This document shows positions 1 to 5,518 of a stretch of DNA of 5,518 nucleotides, one piece after another. The notes below the pieces were generated by a model. That model was not told the DNA's origin. It ran no database searches and was given only the letters and a program-made list of their open reading frames with translations. This stretch comes from an uncultured Candidatus Pelagibacter sp. (GTDB lineage: Bacteria; Pseudomonadota; Alphaproteobacteria; Pelagibacterales; Pelagibacteraceae), in assembly GCA_937897125.1 (NCBI GenBank), contig CALCPL010000092.1:1-5518 (forward strand), given 5' to 3'. Positions within the stretch are counted from its first letter, which is position 1, and each line of letters starts with the position of its first letter. Made by a program: the position numbers and the translations under genes.

Positions 1-614
1 GAGTCTGCTGAAAATCCACCAAAAATAATAGAGTGAACTGCACCAATTCTAGCACAAGCTAGCATTGTTACTGCAAGCTCTGGAATCATAGTTAAATAAA
101 TCGTAACTCGATCACCTTTTTTAATTCCTAGTTTTCTTAAACCATTTGCAGCTTTAGAAACTTCATTATGTAATTGTTTGTATGAAATCTTTTTAGTATC
201 TTTTGGATCATCACCCACCCAAATAATGGCTGTTTTATCTTTTTTATCTTTAAGGTGACGGTCTATACAATTGGCAGAAGCATTTAATGTTCCATCTTCA
301 TACCATTTAATTTTAACTTCTTTTTTGCTGTATTTTACGTCTTTAATTTTTTTGTATGGTTTAATCCAAGTAATTCTTTTTCCCTCAATCTTCCAAAAGT
401 CATCATTTTTTTTAATCGAGTCAGAGTATTTTTTTTGGTATTTTGCTTTATTTACTAGAGCACTTTTTACCCACTCAGGCTTAGATTTTATGATTAATTC
501 TTTTTCTTCAATTTTTTTTAAAACTTTTTTCCTAATAGGCTTTATTTTTTTCTCAGCCTTAGTTTTTTTAGGAGTTTTCTTTTTTACTTTTGATATTGAT
601 TTTTTTTTAGGCAT
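1..614 (-). CDS. acs: Acetyl-CoA synthetase, N-terminal part (runs off left edge)
   Basis: AMP-forming acetate-CoA ligase: it activates acetate with ATP to acetyl-AMP and transfers the acetyl group to CoA in the cytoplasm. Only the first 204 codons are present; the adenylation core motifs and C-terminal domain lie beyond base 1. From about residue 60 the protein follows the known Acs N-terminal domain closely: DFW (72-74), WIKPYKK (83-89), [20 protein letters not shown] (102-121), AIIWVGDD (129-136), ISYKQLH (143-149), LGIKKGD (162-168) and [19 protein letters not shown] (184-202). This is clearly acetyl-CoA synthetase rather than a generic acyl-CoA ligase. The ATG at 614 is the only usable start, because an in-frame TAA lies at 624-626 and there is no other ATG before residue 176. 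It opens with an unusual tail of about 45 residues, roughly 20 of them lysine, so the conserved DFW sits about 35 residues later than in E. coli Acs. The gene starts 13 bases after the EVE gene stop, without a clear Shine-Dalgarno, and is probably the third gene of the tsaD operon. Confidence 0.95.
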   Translation of the reverse strand, partial: MPKKKSISKVKKKTPKKTKAEKKIKPIRKKVLKKIEEKELIIKSKPEWVKSALVNKAKYQKKYSDSIKKNDDFWKIEGKRITWIKPYKKIKDVKYSKKEVKIKWYEDGTLNASANCIDRHLKDKKDKTAIIWVGDDPKDTKKISYKQLHNEVSKAANGLRKLGIKKGDRVTIYLTMIPELAVTMLACARIGAVHSIIFGGFSAD

Positions 615-627
615 GAATTTTTTTTAT

Positions 628-1041
628 TTAAATACTACTCATCTTATTTAAAATTTTCCAGCTTTTAGAGTCGATTGGCATAACAGATAATCTACTTTGT
701 CTAATAAGTGATAAATGGCTAAGAGACTTGGTTTTTTTAACCTCTTCAAGAGTTACACTTTTCTTTAATTTTTCTTTAAACTTTACTTGAACAGCTACAA
801 ATCGTCCATCTTTGTCAGTTTTATCTAAGAAAGCTTCTTTAATAACCTCAACTATACCAACAATTTCTTTGCCTATATTTGAGTGATAAAAAAAACAAAG
901 ATCTCCTTTTTTCATTCCTCTTAAATTTTTAGCTGCCTGGTAATTTCTTACTCCATCCCAAGGAGCACCTTTAGCACCAGCTTTTTTTTGTTGATCAATT
1001 GACCAAACATCAGGCTCTGATTTCATTAGCCAGTACTGCAT
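628..1041 (-). CDS. EVE-domain protein, THYN1-like (COG2947-type)
   Basis: A 137-residue cytoplasmic protein consisting of a single EVE domain, the fold related to PUA and YTH domains. Family members are thought to recognise modified bases in DNA or RNA; the human relative is THYN1. The exact ligand of the bacterial single-domain form is not established. Visible family motifs are YWLMKSEP (3-10), WDGVRNYQA (28-36), GD (46-47), FFYHSN (50-55), VGIVEV (61-66) and RQSRLSVMPI (114-123). The length is typical. The frame stays open 18 codons further upstream to an ATG at 1095, but that stretch is antisense-quality cysteine/arginine-rich sequence inside tsaD. The start at 1041 puts the conserved YWLMKSEP at the N-terminus, as is usual, and gives a TAATG overlap of one base with the tsaD stop. 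A GGAG at 1052-1055, ten bases upstream, may serve as the ribosome binding site. Identity of the domain is confident; the biological role is unknown. Confidence 0.92.
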   Translation of the reverse strand: MQYWLMKSEPDVWSIDQQKKAGAKGAPWDGVRNYQAAKNLRGMKKGDLCFFYHSNIGKEIVGIVEVIKEAFLDKTDKDGRFVAVQVKFKEKLKKSVTLEEVKKTKSLSHLSLIRQSRLSVMPIDSKSWKILNKMSSI

Positions 1042-2114
1042 TACAATCTTACTCCAGCACCTTTTAAAAAAGCAGCATCTGCATCTAAGGGCCACCTAGG
1101 TTTTGCAGGACTATCTAATTCACTAAACTGTTTTAACTTAAATTTTTCTAAGCCAACCATTGCAATCATTGCAGCATTATCTCCACACAAATTAATAGGT
1201 GGAAATATTGCTTCAAAATCTTCTTCTTTACAAAGATTAGTTAGAACTTCTCTAATTCTTTTGTTTGCAGCAACACCACCCGCAACTACAAATTTATTTT
1301 TATTTGTTGTGTTCATTTTTTTAAATTCTTCAAAAGCAATTTTACTTTTCTTATATAGTATTTCTTCAATTGTTTTTTGAAAAGATGCTGCAAGATCATA
1401 TTTTTCTTGATCAGTTTTTATCTGCTTTGATATTTTTAAAACAGCAGTTTTTAGACCTGCAAATGATAAGTTACAGCCACCTTTATGAAAAATTGGTTTG
1501 GGTAACTCATATTTATTAGGGTCACCTTTTTTTGCATATACTTCAATTTGTGGCCCACCAGGAAACTCAATTCCTAACAATTTTGCAGTTTTATCGAACG
1601 CTTCACCAACAGCATCATCAATAGTTGTTCCTAATCTTTTATAATTTCCCAAACCTTGCACACTTAAAAACTGAGTGTGGCCTCCAGAAATTAAAAGCAA
1701 TAAGTAAGGATAGTTTAATTCAGAATTTAGTTTTGGGCTTAACGCATGTCCTTCTAAATGGTTAACAGCTATAAAAGGTTTATTGAGAGAAGAGGCCATT
1801 GCTTTTCCAAAACTTAAACCAACTGACAAGCAAACTATAAGACCAGGTCCTGCAGTTGCAGCTATTGCATCCAGGTCTTCCATTTTTACTGTACTTTCAT
1901 CAAGAGCTTTTTTAGTGATTAAATCAATTTTTTCCATATGAGATCTTGCGGCAAGTTCTGGCACAACACCACCAAACTCTTTATGAACATCTACCTGACT
2001 TGAAACAATACTTGATAAAATTGTTGGCATACCTTGCTCATTTTCAGTTATGATAGAGGCAGCTGTTTCATCACAGCTTGATTCAATTCCTAAAATTATG
2101 GGTTTTTTATTCAT
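1041..2114 (-). CDS. tsaD: tRNA N6-threonylcarbamoyladenosine transferase TsaD
   Basis: TsaD (also Gcp/YgjD/Kae1) transfers the threonylcarbamoyl group from threonylcarbamoyl-AMP to A37 of tRNAs that read ANN codons, working with TsaB and TsaE in bacteria. The 357-residue protein is full length for the family. It shows the ASKHA-fold signatures: GIESSCDET (9-17), the metal-binding HxxxH as NHLEGH with His119 and His123, LISGGHTQFL (141-150), GTTIDDAVGEAFDK (162-175), FPGGP (184-188), LSFAGLKTAV (216-225), VVAGGVAANKRIR (276-288) and NLCGDNAAMIA (308-318) with Asp312. The C-terminal PRWPLD (339-344) is also typical. All expected metal and nucleotide residues are present, so it should be active. 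It is the first gene of the leftward operon, divergent from hemC across 59 bases, and its TAA overlaps the ATG of the EVE gene by one base. No Shine-Dalgarno is visible before its ATG. The gcp/hemC divergent pairing is a recurrent alphaproteobacterial arrangement. Confidence 0.98.
   Translation of the reverse strand: MNKKPIILGIESSCDETAASIITENEQGMPTILSSIVSSQVDVHKEFGGVVPELAARSHMEKIDLITKKALDESTVKMEDLDAIAATAGPGLIVCLSVGLSFGKAMASSLNKPFIAVNHLEGHALSPKLNSELNYPYLLLLISGGHTQFLSVQGLGNYKRLGTTIDDAVGEAFDKTAKLLGIEFPGGPQIEVYAKKGDPNKYELPKPIFHKGGCNLSFAGLKTAVLKISKQIKTDQEKYDLAASFQKTIEEILYKKSKIAFEEFKKMNTTNKNKFVVAGGVAANKRIREVLTNLCKEEDFEAIFPPINLCGDNAAMIAMVGLEKFKLKQFSELDSPAKPRWPLDADAAFLKGAGVRL
1052..1055 (-). promoter_or_regulatory. 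Possible ribosome binding site for the EVE gene
   Basis: On the minus strand GGAG lies inside the last codons of tsaD, ten bases before the ATG at 1041. The spacing is slightly long, but it supports the downstream start over the ATG at 1095. Termination and re-initiation at TAATG is an equally good explanation of translation here. Confidence 0.4.
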
Positions 2115-2173
2115 TAAATTAGTTTTTATTAATATTACATTCTCAATATAAGTATGAAGTATAAAGCAATTAA
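2115..2173. promoter_or_regulatory. Divergent tsaD/hemC control region
   Basis: These 59 AT-rich bases are the only real intergenic space in the window and must hold the promoters of both operons unless transcripts start inside the opposing genes. For hemC a TATAAG at 2147-2152 is a plausible -10, with a weak T-rich -35 (about 2123-2128) 18 bases upstream. No convincing pair is seen for tsaD. AAGTAT is directly repeated at 2150-2155 and 2157-2162. No riboswitch-like structure or terminator fits here. Promoter placement is inference; only the divergent geometry is certain. Confidence 0.45.
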
Positions 2174-2177
2174 ATGA
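2154..2177 (+). other. Possible 7-codon leader ORF overlapping the hemC start
   Basis: An ATG at 2154 opens the short frame MKYKAIK and ends in a TGA at 2175-2177 that overlaps the hemC ATG (2174) as ATGA, the usual layout for translational coupling. No Shine-Dalgarno precedes it. If the -10 guessed at 2147-2152 were right, transcription would begin downstream of this ATG and the ORF would not be translated. In such AT-rich DNA it may well be chance. Confidence 0.15.
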
Positions 2178-3097
2178 AAAATAGAAAAATTATTATAGGC
2201 TCTAGAGGAAGCAAATTAGCACTAATCTATGCAGAAAAAGCTAGAGAAAAAATTCTCAAACATTCAAAAGATTTTGGAATTGAAGAAGTAATCATTAAAG
2301 AAATCATAACCAAGGGTGATCAAGTTCAAGACAAAAGATTGTCTGAAGTAGGGGGTAAGGGACTTTTCTCAAAAACTATAGAGGTTGAATTATTAGAAAA
2401 AAAAATAGACATAGCTGTGCATGCATTAAAAGATATGCCTTCTGAAGAAACTAAAGGATTATTAACAGATTGTTTTTTAGAAAGAAATGATCCAAGAGAA
2501 ATTTTAATTAGCAAAGATAATAAACATCTAAAAGATTTAGCTTCAAATTCAATTATTGGAACATCCTCATTTAGAAGAGAATTTCAGATTAAAAAAATAA
2601 GAGACGATCTTAACTGTAAATTAATTAGAGGAAATGTTGATACAAGAATAAGAAAACTTAATGAGAATTTATATGATGCAATTATTTTATCATATGCTGG
2701 GATCGATTCTTTGGGATTAAATCAAAATATCTCTCAAACTTTTTCTACTTCAGAAATTATACCTTGTGCTGGACAAGGAGTTATTGCTTTGCAATGTAGA
2801 GATAATGATGAAGGTTTAATTGAATTATTAAAAAAAGTTGATCATCAATCAACACACAGTTCAATAAAAGCTGAAAGAAATGTTTTAAAAGTTTTAGAAG
2901 GAGACTGTGAAACAGCAGTAGGAGCATTTGCAAACATTGAGGGTGATAAAATTAATCTTGAAGTAGAGCTTTTTTCATTAGATGGCAGTAAAAGGTTTTA
3001 TTTAAAATCATCTGAAAGTATAGACAAAGCAGAAGAATTAGGAATAGAGATGGGAAAAACTCTTAAAAAGATGTCTAATAATTCTTACAAAAAATAA
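2174..3097 (+). CDS. hemC: Hydroxymethylbilane synthase (porphobilinogen deaminase)
   Basis: HemC joins four porphobilinogen molecules head to tail into hydroxymethylbilane, the linear tetrapyrrole precursor of heme and siroheme, in the cytoplasm. The 307 residues match the normal family length. Motifs in order: IGSRGSKLAL (8-17), ITKGDQ (45-50), GGKGLFSKTIE (60-70), AVHALKDMPSE (81-91) with the catalytic aspartate at Asp87, IGTSSFRR (128-135), RGNVDTRIRKL (152-162), AIILSYAGIDSLGL (169-182), PCAGQGVIALQCR (197-209) and LEGDCETAVGAF (241-252). Cys245 in the last motif is the attachment site of the dipyrromethane cofactor. All key catalytic residues are therefore present. The start at 2174 places GSRGSKLAL close to the N-terminus, as in homologs; no Shine-Dalgarno is seen. 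It is the first gene of the rightward operon, and hemD, which uses its product, begins one base after its stop. Confidence 0.98.
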   Translation: MKNRKIIIGSRGSKLALIYAEKAREKILKHSKDFGIEEVIIKEIITKGDQVQDKRLSEVGGKGLFSKTIEVELLEKKIDIAVHALKDMPSEETKGLLTDCFLERNDPREILISKDNKHLKDLASNSIIGTSSFRREFQIKKIRDDLNCKLIRGNVDTRIRKLNENLYDAIILSYAGIDSLGLNQNISQTFSTSEIIPCAGQGVIALQCRDNDEGLIELLKKVDHQSTHSSIKAERNVLKVLEGDCETAVGAFANIEGDKINLEVELFSLDGSKRFYLKSSESIDKAEELGIEMGKTLKKMSNNSYKK

Positions 3098-3098
3098 T

Positions 3099-3797
3099 AT
3101 GCATATTTTATTCACACGGCCCTTAGAAGATTGTCATGAAATGATATTAAAATTTCAATCATTGGGTCATGAAATATCTCATTTACCATTAATTAATATT
3201 GAGGGTTTAAAATATGAAGCTCCCAACTATTCTGACTTTAAAGGAATTATTTTTACAAGCACTAATGCAGTTAAATTTTTGGATATAAAGAACATTGATA
3301 AAAAATTAAAATGTTTTTGTGTTGGAAATGCTACAGAAAAAAAAGCTAGAAGTGTTGGTTTTCAAAATGTTTTTGCAGCTGAAGGAAATGTTAATAATCT
3401 TAAGGAATTAATCTTACAAAATTTTAATCCTTCTGAAGGAAAGCTAATTTATATAAGTGGAGAAATAATCTCTAGCAATTTAGATAAAGAGCTAATTTCA
3501 GATGGCTACAATGTGGAAAGAATAATCAACTATAGGGCCAATGAAATTAAAAAGTATGATGAAAGCTTTATTGAAAAACTTAAATTGAAAATGCCTGAAA
3601 TCACTTACATTTATTCACAAAATAGTGCGATTAATTTTTTAAAAGTAATTAAAAATTATCAGCTAGAAACCCTATGGATGAATACTAATTTGATGTGTAT
3701 TGGAGAAAAAACCTCTTCAATTCTTAATGAAATTAAATGGAAAAAAATTTTTCTTTTTAACCCTGGAGAAGAGGAATTTTTGCTATATAAAATTTAA
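3099..3797 (+). CDS. hemD: Uroporphyrinogen-III synthase
   Basis: HemD cyclises hydroxymethylbilane with inversion of ring D to give uroporphyrinogen III, the branch point to heme, siroheme and cobalamin. The family is poorly conserved, so the call rests on length (232 residues), position directly after hemC and scattered family marks: an N-terminal ILFTRP (3-8), GIIFTSTNAVKFL (49-61), CVGNATEKKARSVGF (74-88), GKLIYISGE (114-122), a Tyr-Arg pair at 145-146 in the NYRANE stretch, IYSQNSAINFL (171-181) and CIGEKTSSIL (200-209). These fit the two alpha/beta domains of the family connected by a two-strand linker. The gene starts one base after the hemC TAA and stops two bases before the next ATG, with no Shine-Dalgarno, so translation probably depends on coupling to hemC. 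There is no fusion to a methyltransferase domain as seen in some bacteria. Confidence 0.93.
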   Translation: MHILFTRPLEDCHEMILKFQSLGHEISHLPLINIEGLKYEAPNYSDFKGIIFTSTNAVKFLDIKNIDKKLKCFCVGNATEKKARSVGFQNVFAAEGNVNNLKELILQNFNPSEGKLIYISGEIISSNLDKELISDGYNVERIINYRANEIKKYDESFIEKLKLKMPEITYIYSQNSAINFLKVIKNYQLETLWMNTNLMCIGEKTSSILNEIKWKKIFLFNPGEEEFLLYKI

Positions 3798-3799
3798 TT

Positions 3800-4885
3800 A
3801 TGGACATATTTAGTAATTTTAGTGATCTGTTTATTTCTGTTTGGTCTAAAGGAATTCGTGGAGTTGATATTTTTCAAATACTAATTGGTATTGGAATATT
3901 TTTTATTTTTTTAATTTTTAGAGGAATAATAAGTAAAGTTATTATTAAAAGATTAGAAGCAATTTCAAAAAGAACTACAAATAAATTAGATGACACCTTC
4001 GTCCATGCAATGGAAGGGCCAGCTAGATTTTTACCAATTGTTCTAGGTTTTTTTATTGCAAGTTATTATATGTCTTTTGCAGATGATGGGAGAGCCATAG
4101 TTGATACAATTAATCGAACATTAATTACAATTTTAATATTCTGGGTTATCCATCAAATTATTGAACCAATTTCTTATATTTTAAGTGGGCTAGATAAAAT
4201 GTTAACCCGTGAGTTAGTGGGCTGGATTATAAAATCCTTAAAGATTTTAATTTTTATTCTAGGGTTAGCAGCTGTTCTTGAACTTTGGGGAATAAAAATT
4301 GGACCAATTATTGCAGGACTGGGTTTATTTGGTGTTGCTGTTGCTTTAGGTGCACAAGACTTATTCAAAAATTTAATTTCAGGGATTTTAGTTTTAGTAG
4401 AAAAAAGGTTTAAGATAGGAGATTGGATTTTAGTCGAAGGTATTATTGAAGGTATTGTCGAGAAAATTGGTTTTAGATCAACAGTTTTAAGAAAGTTTGA
4501 TAAATCTTTAGCTATAATTCCTAATTTTCAGTTTGCTGAAAATGCAGTTATCAATATTAGTGAGACAACTAACTGGAGAATAGATTGGGCAATAACACTT
4601 CAATACGACACTACTGTTGAACAATTAAAAAAAATTAGAAATGAAATTGAAGGTCACATTAATAAAAATGATGATTTTGACAAAGCTGTAGGAGTTGCAG
4701 TTAGAGTTGAAAAATTTTCAGATAGTTCGATTGATATGAGGGTTAGATGTTTTACTGCCTCTAACAGTTTTTCAACTTGGTTGGAGGTTAAAGAAAAACT
4801 TGCAATTGAAATAAAACAAATTGTTGAAGGAAACAAAGCAGCTTTTGCTTTCCCAAGTCAGTCAATTTATATTGAGAAAAAATGA
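3800..4885 (+). CDS. MscS-family mechanosensitive ion channel
   Basis: Inner-membrane channel of the small-conductance mechanosensitive family, which opens under membrane tension to release solutes on osmotic downshock. At 361 residues it is longer than E. coli MscS (286) because of additional N-terminal membrane segments. I see hydrophobic stretches near residues 25-48, 76-92, 106-126, 145-165 and the pore helix 167-200, so about five helices. The pore helix and following beta domain carry the family signature: AGLGLFGVAVALGAQDLFKN (172-191), SGILVLVEKRFKIGDWI (194-210), EGIVEKIGFRSTVLR (217-231) and AIIPNFQFAENAVINIS (238-254). By alignment by eye, pore-lining Leu105 and Leu109 of E. coli MscS correspond to Val179 and Leu183, and the kink Gly113 to Asp187, a substitution common in the superfamily. 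FAFPSQSIYIE (349-359) is the usual C-terminal strand. It lies two bases after hemD and overlaps the next gene by four. The membrane topology is predicted by eye only. Confidence 0.93.
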   Translation: MDIFSNFSDLFISVWSKGIRGVDIFQILIGIGIFFIFLIFRGIISKVIIKRLEAISKRTTNKLDDTFVHAMEGPARFLPIVLGFFIASYYMSFADDGRAIVDTINRTLITILIFWVIHQIIEPISYILSGLDKMLTRELVGWIIKSLKILIFILGLAAVLELWGIKIGPIIAGLGLFGVAVALGAQDLFKNLISGILVLVEKRFKIGDWILVEGIIEGIVEKIGFRSTVLRKFDKSLAIIPNFQFAENAVINISETTNWRIDWAITLQYDTTVEQLKKIRNEIEGHINKNDDFDKAVGVAVRVEKFSDSSIDMRVRCFTASNSFSTWLEVKEKLAIEIKQIVEGNKAAFAFPSQSIYIEKK

Positions 4886-5172
4886 TAGCTATTTTTTACT
4901 TAGCACTTCAAATATTAAAACTTTATTCATATGTCGTTTTAGCTAATGTGGTTATTAGCTGGCTTGTTGCATTTAATATCTTAAACACTCAAAATAGATT
5001 GGTTTATTCTATTTTAGAGGTGACTTATCGATTAACAAATCCCGCACTTAATAAAATAAGAAGTTTTTTACCTAATTTAGGATCAGTAGATATTTCACCA
5101 GTTATATTACTGTTATTGATTTGGTTTATAGAAATGTGTATGAAGTTGTACATTGCACCAATGATTTTTTAG
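4882..5172 (+). CDS. YggT family integral membrane protein
   Basis: A 96-residue membrane protein with one YGGT repeat: a hydrophobic helix at about residues 3-33, a short amphipathic loop and a second helix at about 71-94. The family signature between them is clear: VVISWLV (23-29), RLTNPALNKIRSFLPNLG (50-67) and SVDISPVILLLL (68-79). E. coli YggT is about twice as long, with two such repeats; single-repeat versions are common elsewhere. The molecular role is not well defined. Family members have been linked to osmotic stress in E. coli, to cell division gene clusters in Gram-positive bacteria (YlmG) and to cytochrome b6 maturation in plastids. The start ATG overlaps the stop of the channel gene as ATGA, implying translational coupling, and a GAG five bases upstream may help. 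A role connected with the membrane channel or with heme-protein assembly would fit the neighbours, but this is inference. Confidence 0.9.
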   Translation: MIAIFYLALQILKLYSYVVLANVVISWLVAFNILNTQNRLVYSILEVTYRLTNPALNKIRSFLPNLGSVDISPVILLLLIWFIEMCMKLYIAPMIF

Positions 5173-5176
5173 GTAG
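5171..5176 (+). promoter_or_regulatory. Shine-Dalgarno-like site of folD
   Basis: AGGTAG overlaps the stop codon of the YggT gene. Its AGG core ends seven bases before the folD ATG at 5181. It is the only reasonably placed Shine-Dalgarno-like sequence on the rightward strand and supports that start. Confidence 0.45.
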
Positions 5177-5180
5177 ATAC

Positions 5181-5518
5181 ATGATTTTAATAGATGGAAA
5201 AAAAATAGCAGCTGAACTTAGAGAAGAACTAAGACAAGAGGTTGTAGAGCTAAAAGCTAAACACAACAAAATTCCTGGGCTTACGGTTATTTTAATTGGG
5301 GATATGGCCCCTAGCCAAATTTATGTTCGTATGAAAGAAAAAGCTGCGAATGAAGTAGGGTTAAAATCTGAAGTAATTAGATACCCAGAAGCTGTTGAAG
5401 AAAAAACAGTATTAGATAAAATTGAAGAACTAAATAAAGATGAAAGTATTTCAGGAATTTTAGTTCAACTACCTTTACCAAAACATATTGATAAGCAAAA
5501 AGTTATTGAAACTATTTT
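5181..5518 (+). CDS. folD: Methylenetetrahydrofolate dehydrogenase/cyclohydrolase, N-terminal part (runs off right edge)
   Basis: Bifunctional enzyme that oxidises 5,10-methylene-THF to 5,10-methenyl-THF with NAD(P)+ and hydrolyses that to 10-formyl-THF, feeding purine and formyl-methionyl-tRNA synthesis. The first 112 codons are present; the Rossmann-type NAD(P)-binding domain lies beyond base 5518. The N-terminus MILIDGKKIA is standard. The catalytic motif appears as SQIYVRMKEKAANEVG (45-60), with Tyr48 and the catalytic Lys52 equivalent to Tyr52 and Lys56 of the human enzyme. SGILVQLPLPKHID (91-104) is the second family signature, containing Gln96. No frameshift or missing residue is seen. 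It begins eight bases after the YggT gene stop, so it is likely the last visible gene of the hemC operon. In the SAR11 group, if that is the host, the folate one-carbon pathway also serves the oxidation of methylated compounds (general knowledge, not visible here). Confidence 0.97.
   Translation, partial: MILIDGKKIAAELREELRQEVVELKAKHNKIPGLTVILIGDMAPSQIYVRMKEKAANEVGLKSEVIRYPEAVEEKTVLDKIEELNKDESISGILVQLPLPKHIDKQKVIETI

Noticed and set aside
615..627. T-rich stretch between the EVE gene and acs as a terminator
   Set aside because: On the transcribed (minus) strand the run is A rather than T, no GC-rich stem precedes it, and only 13 bases separate the genes.
271..651. Plus-strand open frame of 126 codons, rich in Phe and Leu, resembling a membrane protein
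   Set aside because: It lies antisense to the lysine-rich acs start; AAA codons read backwards give TTT, which explains the Phe-rich translation. The minus-strand frame matches Acs unambiguously.
2115..2173. Riboswitch, small RNA or tRNA in the divergent region
   Set aside because: Only 59 AT-rich bases are available; no stem pattern, conserved core or cloverleaf can be drawn.
2326..2514. Minus-strand open frame inside hemC
   Set aside because: It is antisense to conserved HemC motifs and shows no recognisable domain or start signal.
4174..4368. Minus-strand open frame inside the MscS-family gene
   Set aside because: It is antisense to the conserved pore helix and resembles no known protein.
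4654..4836. Minus-strand open frame inside the 3' part of the MscS-family gene
   Set aside because: It is an antisense shadow of a well-supported gene without its own start signal.
4941..4960. Inverted repeat AGCTAAT/ATTAGCT with a six-base loop
   Set aside because: It falls within conserved codons of the YggT gene, has only a seven-pair AT-rich stem and no T run after it, so it is neither a terminator nor a clear regulatory hairpin; chance is likely in this base composition.

Overview
The window is a gene-dense, AT-rich (by eye roughly 70 % A+T) stretch of bacterial chromosome. The longest gap between genes is 59 bases. The gene content, the very short gaps, the lysine/isoleucine/asparagine-rich proteins and the divergent tsaD/hemC pair (a known alphaproteobacterial arrangement) suggest an alphaproteobacterium with a streamlined genome, most likely of the SAR11/Pelagibacter type. 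That assignment is inference, because no rRNA or other taxonomic marker is present.

Layout. Two operons diverge from a 59-base intergenic region at 2115-2173. Leftward (minus strand): tsaD (tRNA t6A modification), an EVE-domain protein of the THYN1-like family whose start codon overlaps the tsaD stop, and the 5' part of acs (acetyl-CoA synthetase), which runs off the left edge. Rightward (plus strand): hemC and hemD (two consecutive steps of tetrapyrrole synthesis), an MscS-type mechanosensitive channel, a small YggT-family membrane protein, and the 5' part of folD (one-carbon/folate metabolism), which runs off the right edge. Rightward spacings are 1, 2, -4 and 8 bases, so these five genes are probably co-transcribed and partly translationally coupled.

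Functionally this is core housekeeping: tRNA modification, acetate activation, heme/siroheme precursor synthesis, osmotic protection and folate chemistry. I see no mobile element, CRISPR array, RNA gene, phage gene or defence system, and no convincing undescribed system. The points most worth a second look are the extremely lysine-rich N-terminal extension on Acs, whose start is fixed by an in-frame stop; the one-base coupling of a tRNA-modification gene to an EVE-domain gene; the compressed divergent control region with a tiny leader-like ORF ending on the hemC start; and the insertion of two membrane-protein genes between hemD and folD.
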